From Hsuehochloa calcarea (lineage: Eukaryota > Streptophyta > Magnoliopsida > Poales > Poaceae), in assembly GCA_036346395.1 (NCBI GenBank), contig CM070594.1:19687385-19751384 (forward strand): 64,000 bases of DNA, read 5' to 3'. Positions 21,647 through 32,935 of the stretch are shown piece after piece. The position numbers and the translations under genes are program-made. Positions within the stretch are counted from its first letter, which is position 1. Each line of letters starts with the position of its first letter. The notes under the pieces are model-generated. The model was given only the letters and a program-made list of their open reading frames with translations, was not told where the DNA came from and made no database searches.

Positions 21647-24506
21647 GAGTCAAACAGAGAGTAAAGTCTCAGTACTGGGGTGAATCAGCAGAGATTTTGG
21701 CACCCAATACTGAGTAACTCGGCGAACAGATGAAGTAGTCAAGCAAGACTGACCTCTATCTACCCTACGCTCTCTGTCACTCAACAAGTCAAAAGATCTC
21801 AGCCTGTTGCTGGATCCGACTGCTATGGAAGAGCGAGTCGAAGTGCCAGTAACATGCTGATCTCGCCGCGGGTAGCTATCTCGAAAGGAAAAACGAGATC
21901 TACCCTCAGGACGGCGGAAGTTACGACCAAAGGGAGCATGAGGACGAAACTCAGAAAACTCAGAAAAACCAAGTCCTCGATGCTGCCCAAAATCATCAGA
22001 TGGAACAAACCTAGACCTCGTGTTGGTCTTAGATGCACTCAAGATCTGGGGCTGACCCTGAATGTGCCTAAGAGACTCAACATGGTCTCTACGCGCGATC
22101 TTGGCGCGCCTGAAGCAATGATCAACTAAATGTCCATCTTTCTGACAGAAGGTGCAATGATACTTCGCCTTCTGAGGGGCCGAAGCTGCAGGTGGGATCA
22201 CCTTGCTGTCAGAAATCCTTTGAACAAAACCCGCTGACTTAAAATTGACTTTCTCAGTCCTGGGCTTAGTTTTGATCACACCTGGTGCTATGGTTTTGAG
22301 CACGACAGGTGGATGCTTCCTCATATCCTCCTGGATATCATATCCTAGACCACGATTAAATCTGCAAATTTTAGATTTGTCTAGAATGAGATTGAGCTTC
22401 TTCTTGCCTCCTACAAACCTCTCGAGAGTGTTCATAAGATCCGACACTCCGAAAGAGAGAGGTGCAAGAAGAGCAGGGGGAAGAAGGGACAGCAGAAGGT
22501 AAGGGAGCAGAAGAAGAACCAACAACAGAGGAAAGATTTGCTTGTGCACGCACAGCCGACTTTGGGGGGACAGTCCTACTGCTAGAAGATTGGTTCACGT
22601 TACTAGGCGTCTCTACCAAACCCTTAGACTTCTTCCCAGCACACACAATACAAGCAGATGATTGTGTATCTAGAAGGTCCTTAGTTAGCTTCACACATTT
22701 TCATCCAATGCAACCAAATCACATTTTAGTTTATTACAATGATTGCAAGGTGAGCTAACAAGGTCCTTAGAAGCATCTTGAGCCAATTTATTCTTGTGAT
22801 CAATCATTTCTTGAAACCGCTTGAGATCTGATTCTAGTTCAAATATTAACTTAGGACGCTTTAAACAAGAAACAACAGGCTCTAGTAGCGCGACTTGAAA
22901 TTCAACAATTTTGTGATCCGCCTGCTTTAGGTTCATCTTGAGATTATTACAATTTTCACAAGTTTGAGTGCAGATCAAGCAAGATGGTATAAAGACCTCT
23001 AAACGAATTGTCCTTAACCTCACATGAGGTGCAAGCGGTAGCCTCAACACAAGAGTGGATGAAGGAGGTGCTATCCTACTCATCTCTAATTCAAGAAGAA
23101 GGCTAATGTTCTCTACCTTAATCATGTCAAGTTCAGAGGACACACTATCATGTAAGGTCCTTAGTTTTTCCATATCATCAATCAAAGCACAGCATATGTC
23201 ACATTCATCACGGGAGGGAGCAGATGTAAGTAAAGTGAGCTCCGTGATAGTCTAGCTACTTCCTTCTCCAACCCAACACACTTAGTCCTAGACTTAGCAT
23301 GGAATCTACCTAGCTTAAGAAAAGCATCATTAAGCTGGTCATAAGTAGGACTAACCTCGTCGGAGTCGGATCTGGTACATTGTCGCTCGATTCGCCCCGA
23401 GGGCCATGAAGCACATCTTGGAGAAGTTGCCGTCGTCCTTGGGATCATGATCGTCCTTCCCATCATCGTCACTCCACCCCTCCACCTCGCCGGTGTCCAC
23501 TCGTCGAGGCGGTGAGGACGCGATGGAGCAGACTTCTTAGCCTTCCCAAAGTTGCGAACTTCTTCTTGCCTTGGTCAGTCTTTGAGGGCTTCGTGTTGCG
23601 GTTCTTGTCGATGTAGTCGTTCTTGCTTGGACCGCCATAGTCACCTTTGCCCTTCCCAAGCTTGGGACAGTTTGCTCGGATGTGGTTGGGGCCACCACAC
23701 TCAAACAAATCACAGACCTCCTCTCTTACCATCCCTCCTCCTCTTGTAAGCATGGGAAAACTTCCGAGCTAGGAGGGCTAGTCGTTCATCCTCAAGTCGC
23801 TCTAACGATCATCGCTTATGTCACGAGAGCGACTAGGAGAACCCACGTGTCGACTCGTAAGAAGATCCGGAAGTGGGATCGGTGACTAAAGCCATCGATT
23901 GTGACTTCGACCTTGAGAGACAATGTCAATCTCGTGAGTCTTGAGACGCGAGTAAAGCGCATCAAGAGTCGAAGTCGAGAGGTCCGTGCTATCTTTGATG
24001 GTAGTCACTTTCATCTCCCAAACACGAAGATCAAGTCGAAAGCATCATCGAGCGTTATCCGAGTCGGGGTATGTAAGACCGACCGCTCGGAGGTTGCTCA
24101 AGATTTTGTGAAAACGCCAAAAGCACTCGCCTAAAGATTCACCAACAAGCATTTCAAATTTCTTCAGACTCACGCTTGAACTGGTCTTGTCGAACCGTCT
24201 TAATCGAGTGGTGCCCTCATGGTATGCATCGAGGGTCACCCGGATGTAAATGCGTAAATCAAATGAGAGATACGATCAAACTCATACCTTAAACCACGAA
24301 TGATTATGTTCCTTGCCTTAGCATTTGCCTCAACATCGACCATGTTTCGGCATTGATGTTCTCATCGGCGAGAACAAAGAAATCTAACCTTCACCTTTCT
24401 CCGGATGGCATACCCCGAGCACGGATGTAAGTTTCCATTCGGCTCTTCGGAAGGGTAATCCACTATCAAAAGCTGGAGGCTTGGTGGAATACTTGTCCGC
24501 TGCCAT
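21647..24506 (-). pseudogene. A1 Gag with two CCHC knuckles and coiled coil
   Basis: The start codon is the ATG at 24506 in a GCCATGGC context, about 40 nt after the primer binding site, opening with AADKYSTKPPAF. The segment with GESLGECFWRFHKILSNL (24045-24239) is in the Gag capsid-like domain. A first knuckle, CFECGGPNHIRANC (frame at 23469-23753), is followed by a long helical region rich in leucine heptads (LEKEVARLS, MEKLRTLHDSVSSELDMIK; 22690-23472), and a second knuckle CTFCQKDGHLVDHC (near 22140). A 299-codon frame (21650-22549) leads to the protease. Several frame breaks fall at CAG/CTG-type sites. Confidence 0.85.
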
Positions 24507-24540
24507 GGCTCAACCGACCGGTTAAGATCTATCAAGAAGA

Positions 24541-24558
24541 GCTAACCGCTCGATACCA
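24541..24558 (-). other. A1 primer binding site
   Basis: Sense strand TGGTATCGAGCGGTTAGC lies two bases inside the 5' LTR. The expected plant copia site, complementary to the 3' end of initiator tRNA-Met, is TGGTATCAGAGC. Here CAGAG reads CGAG. Confidence 0.85.
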
Positions 24559-24560
24559 AT

Positions 24561-26261
24561 TGAAGGACCGAAATGGCAACAGAGGGGGTGAATGGTGCAA
24601 TAAAATTAAGAACTCCCTTTCTTGTATTTAAGGCAAATCTACAAAGCCCTCTGGATCTCTTAAGAAGAGTGAAGCAAAATCGAGAATCAAAATAAACTTT
24701 AGATCGCTCATCGAAATCGGAAGGTCCGATTCTACCCGGAGGTAGTTCCGCACTCCGGTAGTTCCGGGATCTGTGCGGAAGTTCCGCCTGCGGTAGTTCC
24801 GCCGTGGACAATCGGAAGTTCCGATTGTCCCGACCAAGAACAATCTTGCGCCGGGTTTTCCTAAAATCCAAAGTGCTCAATCTTGAATGCTCTTCTCTGG
24901 TCAAGTTTCACAGGACATCATCCTAAGCAACATCTTGACCTCATGGAGAAGAATCGCAAACAAAGATTTAACAAACAACCCAAAATCGGATTTCTTGAAG
25001 AAGGAGCAAGAAAGACCAAAACCCGAAATAGACACGATTCTCGATTCCTAGTTCATGAAACTTTGAGGATAAATTAGCAATATCAAAACGAATCTAGATA
25101 TCAAGTTTCATGCTATTTCATAAGACGAATCAAAAGATATGCCAAAACCCTAGATATTTAACATGAGAACAGAGAGAAAGAAGAGGACATAAACAAGTAA
25201 TCAAAACTCAGAGTTTCATTGATAGATATCAAATGTTTACAGATGGAAACACAGAGGAAAGATTACATAAGATTTCAGATCATACTCTCCCTCTCAACAA
25301 GCTCTCAAAAAGCAAAACAAATCTTTTTCTAGAGCTAACCCTAATTTTCTCTCCAAAAAGTCTAACCCTAACCCCAGGGTTCTCCCCTATTTATAGCCTT
25401 GGCTAATGGGCCTCCAACCCATTAAGCCCGCTACATCCGAACGGAACCGCCTCCACTTTTGCCGCTTTGCGAAAAGACCCTTTCGCCCCTTGCGCACCTT
25501 CTGGAAGCCTCCCGTACACCTTGTTGTGCACGACTCGCAACCGCTTCAAGATTCACGCCGTCTTCGACACATCCCGACCGTTCGACCTCAACGCCTCCTG
25601 CGCCTAGTCCGTCCACGTGTCTCGCCACGACTCCATCTTGATGCTCTGCAGTCAACACAGACAAAAACACATCACATAGCATTGCACAATATCATAGCAT
25701 CAATTTTTGTATAAGACTCAAACTCATACAAAATCAAAATCACAATTCAACCTTCTCTGCACAGTTCTGGACACAATCGGAAGTTCCGCACTTACCACAG
25801 CGGAAGTTCCGATTTCCGGAACATCCGCACTTGTCAGAATTATCGGAAGTTCCGTGCTTACCACTGCGGAACTTCCGATCTTCGGAACATCCGCACTTGT
25901 CAGAATTATCGGAAGTTCCGTGCTTACCATCGCGAACTTCCGATCTTGAACATCCGCGACGCCTAAAAATTCTATTCCGATTTTCGTCTCGGAGGAATCT
26001 CAATACCAAGATTATCGGACACTCCGCTACCCCATCTCGGAAGTTCCGATTCTCTTCACCAAACCAAAACCTGTAAATCGGAAGTTCCTTTTCCAACACC
26101 GTAGTTCGATTAATCGAACTTCCGCTCCATACACAGCGTAGTTCCGATTTCCTGACACGACCAGTAAATAGTCCAAACCAAAAACCTCAACTCTCAATCT
26201 AATCAACACACTTGTCAAATACTCATCACTCAGAGTGGAGGACCTCTCACATGGTCTCTCA
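24561..26261 (-). repeat. A1 5' LTR (right)
   Basis: Same boundaries as the left copy: TGAAGGACCG start and TGGTCTCTCA end on the + strand. TATA box at 25387-25395 (- strand). Palindrome clusters at 24718-24823 and 25778-26150 are better preserved than in the left LTR. Confidence 0.92.
25387..25395 (-). promoter_or_regulatory. TATA box driving A1 transcription
   Basis: TATAAATAG on the sense strand of the 5' LTR. Transcription would start about 30 bp to the left and proceed through the primer binding site into gag. Confidence 0.75.
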
Positions 26262-26428
26262 GTTTTGCTCCGGGGTTTCGATTGGATTCAATACAAGACT
26301 TCTGTTGTGCTTGTATATTGATCTTCATAGCTCTCATAGCTATCGGAGTAAAAAGCGTGTTGAATCCGATCTTGGTGAAAAAGAGATCGTACTCCTATTC
26401 ACCCCCCTCTAGTCATTTCGGTCCAACA
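26262..26428 (+). mobile_element. Right piece of SIRE-type LTR fragment G
   Basis: The sequence from GTTTTGCTCCGGGGTTTC to CATTTCGGTCCAACA matches the reverse complement of the first ~170 bp of the B LTRs (31416-31590), so it is the 3' end of a + strand LTR of a related family. Together with 15034-15051 it was the target of A1. No other part of this element is present: to the left it meets gypsy C and to the right, immediately after CAACA, gypsy D. Confidence 0.75.
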
Positions 26429-27640
26429 GGATACTTGGATAAACCCCATCTATGAGTATCTTCGAAAGGGTACTGTACCCAGTGATGATCTTGAGGCTAA
26501 TCGTTTATCCTGTAAGGCCAAAATGTATACTTTAGTCGAAGGAATCCTCTACAAACGAGATACTCAAGGTGATCCCATGTGATGCATATCGTAGAAAGAA
26601 GTATTACGTCTCCTTCAAGAAATACTCATACTTGCTACAAGACGTTGGATGGAAAGGCCTTTCGACAAGGTTTCTACTGGCCAACAGCCCTCAATGATGC
26701 TACGGAGCTCGTTAAGAAGTGTGTACAATATGAGTTTCATAGCAGATAAATACACCAACCGGCTCAAGTATTACAAACTATATCTCTTTCTTGGCCTTTT
26801 GCAACCCGGGTCTCGATATCCTAGGACCGTTCCCAAAAGCACAAGAAGGTTTTGAGTTCCTTTTTGTGGCTGTTCATACGTTCATAAAATGGATTGAAGT
26901 CGAACCTATGACTAGGATAATAACAGAAGTAGTCAAGAAATTTATGATGAAAAATATGATCACTTGATTTGGTGTGCAAAGTCGGATCATAACAGACAAT
27001 GGTACACAATTTTCAAGCGTAAAATTCTAAGAATTTTGTGTAGAATTGGGTACTGCTAGTCAGGCTACTGGGTACAAAGCAATGGGGCAGTCAAAAGGGC
27101 AAATGTTCAAATAATATAGGGAATCAAATCTCGAGTTTTCGACAAGCTTATAAAGCGCTCGGGGCTTGGGTAAAATAATTACCCTCAGTATTATGGGTAA
27201 TTTGCACGACCGCTAGTCGGTCTACAGGCGAAACACCATTTTTTATTAGTTTTTGGTGTTGAAGCTATGCTTCCACCTGAACTAAAGATTCTGTAGACAA
27301 GGGTCGAAACCTATAACGACTCCGACCAAGAACAACATCGAGCTGATGACATCAATCTACTCGAAGACAAGAGGAACCAAACTTTAATCAGTTCAGTATT
27401 CTACCATGAAGCCCTACGCAGATACTACGATTGTAAGGTTCAACCTTGCAGCCTTGCTGTAGGTGACTTGGTATTGAAAAAGATTCAATCTTAGTCTAAT
27501 TGGATCAAACTTTCCCCTAAATAGGAAGGTACCTACATAGTGATAGAAGTAACGTAACCAGGCTCAGTACGACTAGCAATGGAAGATGGTAGAGTTATTT
27601 CTAATTCATAGAATATCGACCAGTTGTGAAAATTCTATGT
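26429..27640 (+). pseudogene. Gypsy D integrase (remnant)
   Basis: Pieces in order are: IYEYLRKGTVPSDDLEAN and YTLVEGILYKRD (before the zinc finger), FRQGFYW with ELVKKCVQYEF, the core motifs GLDILGPFPKAQ, FEFLFVAV and IITDNGTQF, and the downstream DVNLLEDK- and ALRRYYDCKVQP-like region near 27350-27440. The ending SVRLAMEDG near 27575 matches the integrase C-terminus of Tat elements. The order and motifs LDILGPF...TDNGTQF are characteristic. Stops and shifts are frequent, and the glutamate of the triad is not clearly preserved. Confidence 0.8.
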
Positions 27641-27751
27641 ATAACCTCCTGCATTCTCAATAAAGTTTATGTTTTCTTCAATCTTTTTTATATTAAAATA
27701 ACTATTGAGCAACACTTTGATAATTTTTTGATCACCTTTTACAACACTTGG

Positions 27752-27958
27752 TTTTCCTTACACTGGGCGAAGGAATGTAACATCACCTAGTCGAAGTTTT
27801 TCCTCTCTACATGTGGTCCTGCCCACTAGAAGGAACTTCTTAGTATCAATCTGTTCCTAACTTTAGCTACCAATACAAGGAAAATAGTTCAACAAAATGT
27901 GGTCGTAATAATTTTAAGCAGGATCTTTTTAACCATTTACTTAGTTTCTTTACTTCAT
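27752..27958 (+). repeat. Diverged ~200-bp repeat, copy 1
   Basis: Shares with the copies at 28031-28230 and 29169-29350 the block AACATCACCTAGTCGAAGT, then CCTCTCTACATGTGGTC, GAAGGAACTTCTTAGT and a tail ending near a GGATCTTTTT motif. The copies differ by many substitutions, so the duplication predates decay of the element. Confidence 0.75.
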
Positions 27959-28030
27959 TTTACGAAGAAATTTCTAAGTGCATTGGGCTTTTATAATTTG
28001 TTCGACTACTTTTATTGTACTCAATTTGAT

Positions 28031-28230
28031 TAACCTGGTTGGGGAAAGTAACATCTCCTAATCGAAGTCTTTTCTCTCTACATGTGGTCTTGCCCATTAA
28101 AAAGAACTTTCTAGTGTTGATCTGTTCCTAACTCTTGCCACCAGTACAAGAAAATCGAGATCAATAACAAAGGTCGAACAAATTTTTAAACAAGATCTTT
28201 TTCCAGTATTTACTTAGTTTATCTAATTAA
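28031..28230 (+). repeat. Diverged ~200-bp repeat, copy 2
   Basis: Same order of blocks as copy 1, with AACATCTCCTAATCGAAGT and CTCTCTACATGTGGTCTTGC, and an AGATCTTTTTCC tail. Confidence 0.75.
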
Positions 28231-28524
28231 ACTAAGCAAATAGTCAGAGGCTAGGATAAAGTTACAATTATGACTTTAATTCTTAGTCTTGAGATTTCAA
28301 TTCTCAATTTTTTAACTTGTCATATGGGTTGCTAACTACTCGAAAAGACGTATTGCAGGAAAGAAATGAATATTTATGTACATAAAAAAGAAAGTGTTTT
28401 TACAAAGGAAATCCTATTATAAACTACTTTGATGAAGGAGATCCGATTCGCATCTCCTCTGCGACCTTCTCGTCGACTGGCTACACTTCCTCAAACAGTT
28501 GTACTACCTCTCTGATCAATGCGG

Positions 28525-28812
28525 TCAAGTCGACTTGATTGGTTGAAAACTAAAATTGCAGACATGGGCCTTAAGTTTCGCAAGAGCAAAACTTATTGTG
28601 CCTTCGACTGCTTGTCTTATGGAATCAGGTTGATTGGTCTTCAAGGTAGTTCTCAACTCCTGTAGTGTCATGACATGTTGCCTAGTGGAGCTCGTATGTC
28701 CGACCACGGTGTATGCAAGAGGTGTGACATTCTCAGCACCAAATCCACCAAGCACATTGTTTAGGAGAGAAATGTTGTCTTGAATATTGATCTTTGTAGC
28801 CTTCATTTCCAC
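28525..28812 (-). pseudogene. Antisense reading frame in gypsy D, unrecognised product
   Basis: A 95-codon frame lies on the strand opposite to pol, starting at the ATG at 28812. It contains the polar helical stretch QHVMTLQELRTTLKTNQ followed by a segment GTISFALAKLKAHVCNF. I do not know a named domain for it. Tat-lineage elements are known to carry an extra frame, sometimes antisense, between pol and the 3' LTR, and the position fits that. The frame is short and possibly the end of a longer multi-exon or broken product extending to the right (29000). Probably non-functional. Confidence 0.45.
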
Positions 28813-29168
28813 CTAACTACGGGTTGAAGCTTCATGAAGTCATTTTATTTCGACTACTTGCTCTGAAATAGAGCACGACCATTTAGAAAAACAATTATCA
28901 AAGATCAGAAAATAAAACTAGTTGCAGGTAAAGAGTTATCACCTGCCAAGAGAAAGTCAAACTTCTTGATCTCATGATCATGAGAGATAACATCTTTGTA
29001 ATACTTCTTTTTCGATCTTTAACCTTTGTAACATGACTTTTTCGTGGTCGAGCAAATTGGTTATGATCTTTCCATCACTTTCAAACCAATAAGGAAAAAG
29101 TGATACAGGTGCTAAGCAAGTACACGAAAGCTATCCTTTCCTTATATTTCTTTTGATACCTTTTGATC

Positions 29169-29350
29169 CTCCTTACACTAGTCGAAAAATAGGAATGTCA
29201 CCTAGTCAAAGTCTCTCCTCTCTGCACGTGATTTTTTGACCATTAGAAGGAACTTCCTAGTGTCGACCAGACCCTTATTCTTACTAGCAAGATAAGGAAT
29301 TAATTTAAAAGGATGTGGTCAAAACTAAGCAAACAAATCTTTATTTCATA
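29169..29350 (+). repeat. Diverged ~200-bp repeat, copy 3
   Basis: Shares ATGTCACCTAGTCAAAGTC, CTCTCTGCACGTGATTTT and GAAGGAACTTCCTAGTGTCG with copies 1 and 2, separated from them by the antisense frame. Confidence 0.7.
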
Positions 29351-29699
29351 AAGTCCAAATGATACATATTACATGCTGCGAAAGTAAAAAAAATATGGTT
29401 ACATTTCTCCTATGACCTTTCTTCTAGTCTTTTTGACCAGTTATTTAGATTTATTCTTCAAAGTGGTTGAAGTTGATCTCCATTAAAAGAAAACAGAAGA
29501 TATGAGCACTTGTCCAGTATGTCGCTTTCCTCCGATATGAAGTTTAGTCTTGATCGGAAATTACACATCATTGACAATAAAGTGATCACCTGCTCATCGG
29601 GATCTTTTTTACCAAATTCTTGAGGACTTCAATCCATGGAACAAATTGACTTTTCGACCATCTTAAAGTCATGTTCCGTGGATTTTATTTCCATGATGT

Positions 29700-29704
29700 C
29701 ACTC
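29700..29704. repeat. Target site duplication of A2 (left), CACTC
   Basis: CACTC precedes the A2 left LTR and is repeated at 51832-51836 after the right LTR. Confidence 0.9.
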
Positions 29705-31355
29705 TGAAGGACCGAAATGGCAACAGAGGGGGGGTGAATGGTGCCTAAAAATTAATACTCCCCTTCACTGTATTTAAACAAGCCTACAAAGATCTCTGGA
29801 GATCTAAAGAAAGTAAATGAAGCAAGATCAAATAACAAAAACAAGCCTCAGGCTGTTCTTCTGGAAATCGGAAGCTCCGGCCAGTAAAGTGCGGAAGTTC
29901 CGCTTGCGTAGTTCCATTGTGTATGGCGCTGAAGTTCCGCTATGCGTACTTCATTGTAAAATCTAAGCTCCGATTATCCCGATCAAGAATGTAACGCTCG
30001 GTTTTTGCCCAAAAATCCAAACTACTTTTGATCTGTTGTTCTTCTCTGGTCAAGTTTTACAGGACATCATCCTAAACAACATCTTGACCATATTGAGAAG
30101 AAGTTGCTAGCAAAGATTCAATAATCAAAGCAAAATCGGGTTTCTTGAAGAATACGAAAGAAAGATCAAAACCCGCGAATCGAGAGATTCTTAGATTCTT
30201 AGCTCATGAAACTTTGAGGATATATTAGCAATATCAAAATGACTCTAGCTCTCAAGTTTCATCCACTCTCATAAGGTAAATCAAAAGATACACCGAAACC
30301 TAGATATTCAACGTAAAAAACAGTGAGAGGAAGAGTTGCAAAATCAAATAACCAAAACCTCAGATTTCATTGGATTGAAACAAGGATTACAGAGGTAAAG
30401 CAAAGAGGAATGATTACAAGGATTCAGTTTATACACTCCAACTCAAACACTCTCCAAAAGTCCAAACAACCTCTCCAAAGGTAAACCCTAATTTTTTCTC
30501 AAAAGTTCTAACCCTAACAACAGGGGTTGAGCTCTATTTATAGCCTTTGCTTAATGGGCCTCCAACCCATTAAGCCCGCTACACCCGAACGGAACCGCCT
30601 CCACTTGTGCCGCTTTGCGAAATCCCCGTTTCGCCCCTTGCGCACCTTCTGGAAGCCTCCCGTACGCCTTGCTGTCCTTGACACGCAACCACCTCATGAT
30701 TCACGTCGTCTTCGACACATCGGACCGTTCTGACCTCAACGCTGCCTGCGCCTAGTCCGATCACCTCGTGTCTCGCCACGACTTCGTCTCGATGTCCCGC
30801 AACAACACGCATAAAAACACATCACATAGCATTGCACAATATCATAGCATCAACATTTGTATAAGACTCAAACTCATATAGAATCAAAATCACAAAATAT
30901 CCTTCTCTGCACAGTTCTGGACACAATCGGAAGTTCCGCACTTTACCTTGCGGAAGTTCCGATTTCCGGAACGTCCGCACTTGACAGGATTATCGGAAGT
31001 TCCGCGATTACTACTGCGGAACTTCCGATCTTCGGAACATCCGCACGCCCAAGATTTCTATTCCGATTTTCGTCTCAGAGGAACCTTAACACCAGTATTA
31101 TCGGACACTCCGCTACCCCATGTGCGGAAGTTCCGATTTTCTTCAATTAACTCAAAACCTGTGTTAATCGGAAGTTCCTATTTCCAACGCCAGTAGTTAG
31201 ATTATCGGAACTTCCGCTCTATACACAAATGGTAGTTCCGATTTCCTGATTCAAAGATGTAAACAGTCCAAACCTAAACACTCAACTCTCATCCTATTCA
31301 ACACGCTGTCAAATACTCATCACTCAGAATGGAGGACCTCTCACATGGTCTCTCA
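29705..31355 (-). repeat. A2 3' LTR (left)
   Basis: TGAAGGACCGAAATGG start, TGGTCTCTCA end, TATA box at 30534-30542 (- strand), and palindrome clusters around 29868-29960 and 30929-31245. The left, transcribed cluster is smaller than in A1. It is followed by the complement of the polypurine tract ATCTCCCCCTTGATGA. Confidence 0.92.
30534..30542 (-). promoter_or_regulatory. TATA box of A2 left LTR
   Basis: TATAAATAG on the sense strand, same place as in A1. Confidence 0.7.
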
Positions 31356-31410
31356 ATCTCCCCCTTGATGAGTATATTGACCATCAACGAAAAAGCAAGA
31401 GATGAGTTTG

Positions 31411-31415
31411 AGTTT
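31411..31415. repeat. Target site duplication of B (left), AGTTT
   Basis: AGTTT precedes the B left LTR and is repeated at 42492-42496. Removing B restores the A-family sequence, as seen in A1 near 16795-16830. Confidence 0.92.
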
Positions 31416-31623
31416 TGTTGGACCGAAAAGGCGACTAGAGGCGGGGGGTGAATAGGAGCATACCACTTTTTCAACCACGATTAGATTCAACACAAATTTC
31501 ACTCCAATAGCTATAGAAGCTATGAAGATCGATATACCAAGATCAAATGAAAGACTAGGATTGAATCCAATCAAAACCCCAAGCAAAACAACCAAAAACA
31601 ACCAAACTTAATTTCCTAAGTGT

Positions 31624-31702
31624 GGGCGGTCGACCTCTATTCAAGGGCGGTCCGACCGGTCCTATGGGCGGTCCGACCTCAGAGGGGGGCGGTCCGACCT
31701 CC
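31624..31702. repeat. CGGTCCGACC palindrome cluster, downstream side of B promoter
   Basis: Four units of GGGCGGTCCGACC (the first one lacks a base) lie in 79 bp. The full unit CGGTC-C-GACCG is an 11-bp palindrome around one base. In element sense the cluster lies about 570-640 bp after the TATA box. The matching cluster in the right LTR is at 40735-40809. Confidence 0.8.
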
Positions 31703-32267
31703 AAATTGATGAACAAAGAAATCACCCAAAACGGTTGCAAATAGATGTAACTTTTGATCTACAACTCCAAACTTGATGAAACTTGGTACACACCTTCTCT
31801 AGGATGCCAGGAACCTATTCCAATCGAAGATCATGAAGATCCATGGAAAAGTTATGACCTTTTTCAGTTTGAGAGATGGATGGTTCAAAACCGAGTCAAA
31901 ACGAAAACTAGATCCAAAAACTTGCTCGTGGGTGATTGATGATCAAGATGATCTTAGATGTGTTCCCACATGTCACAGCAAGCTAGATCATATAAAGAAA
32001 TCAACCAAAAATATGTGAATCAAAGAAAGACTCAAAATCACCAAATAGAGAGAAAGAAGGCAAATGAACTCATCTTAGAGAGAACTCTTCTTTGGATTGA
32101 TTTGATACCGTATTGATTACAGTCACTCATACGGATACGCATGGACACAAGATCAAAACATCTCTCTCTCTAGAACCCTAACCTCCACTAAACCTTCCCT
32201 AAGCACCTAAGCCAAAACTAGGGTTTCAAGCATGAAAGGGTTGAAGGGGTGCAGCCACCTCCCTCCT

Positions 32268-32276
32268 CTATTTATA
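32268..32276 (-). promoter_or_regulatory. TATA box of B left LTR
   Basis: TATAAATAG on the sense strand. The right LTR has the same at 41373-41381. Confidence 0.75.
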
Positions 32277-32935
32277 GTGGAGACTTAAACCTTCTAGAAG
32301 AGTCACCCTAATGGGCTCCCGTTAAGGCCCAAAACAAACGGGTCACACACGCACGCCTCTCGAAGCGCCGTCTTCATCTCCTCTTGACCTACTCCGCTTC
32401 TCCACGCCATCTTGCGCCGCGAGTCGTCAAAAGTCACCAAGGCGGTATTTGGTATAATTACCAAAATACCCCTTCTCGATCTTTTTGCAAAGACCGAGTC
32501 CCATCTTTGTGAAGCACCTCCCATGCTTCGCCACGTAGGTTGATCAACGGCTCTCAACATGTCGGCAAGTCTCTCCCATCCGGCTCCCACCAGAACCACC
32601 ATGGCACTTGCACCGACCCCGCGCCGCTTGATCCAACTGGCCGCACCGAATCGCCTGCTCGGTCATCCTTGTCTATTCTCGCACCACACTTGAGTTCATT
32701 GACTCACCCGCATCGCCGATCGCTCGACCTCGCTCTCCAAGCCTAGTCCCGATCATCCTCGCCGCTGACCGTCGCTGACCACCAAGCAACCCGCACAACA
32801 ATAAACAAGCAAATCGAATCCGGAACAAGTTCTTCACAACTTGACCCACGTTAGTCAAAACATGCATCATGCAACACATATGCATCAAACCCATGACTTT
32901 GACCTAACAAAACATCATCGCCACGGTTGGCCGAT

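Larger units (their letters stand above)
15052..26261 (-). mobile_element. Complete Maximus/SIRE-type Ty1/copia element A1
   Basis: Two LTRs of about 1.7 kb (15052-16749 and 24561-26261) flank an internal region with, on the - strand, a primer binding site, gag with two CCHC knuckles, protease, integrase, reverse transcriptase and RNase H. The integrase-before-reverse-transcriptase order defines Ty1/copia. Gag size, the coiled coil, the second knuckle and the long 3' non-coding region match the Maximus/SIRE branch. The 5-bp duplication GTTTT on both sides shows an intact insertion. The coding region has many frame breaks, part of which may be sequence error (see findings). Confidence 0.92.
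27641..28524 (+). other. Gypsy D post-pol non-coding region, first part
   Basis: AT-rich sequence without a reading frame, holding the first two copies of a diverged ~200-bp repeat (27752-27958 and 28031-28230). Confidence 0.6.
28813..29704 (+). other. Gypsy D post-pol non-coding region, second part
   Basis: AT-rich, no sustained frame. It contains the third copy of the ~200-bp repeat at 29169-29350 and ends at the A2 target site CACTC. Confidence 0.6.

Noticed and set aside
25778..26150. Palindromes with regular spacing as a CRISPR array
   Set aside because: The spacers are themselves repeated and the context is a plant LTR.
24718..26150. CGG-N5-CCG as a site for fungal-type Zn2Cys6 regulators
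   Set aside because: Plants lack that regulator class. Only the spacing resembles such sites, so no function is claimed.
26429..27640. Endogenous pararetrovirus sequence
   Set aside because: The integrase motifs and the absence of movement or coat protein motifs identify a Tat-type retrotransposon. No viral sequence was seen anywhere in the window.
28525..28812. Antisense frame in D as a functional host gene
   Set aside because: It is short, inside a decayed element, and has no recognised domain.
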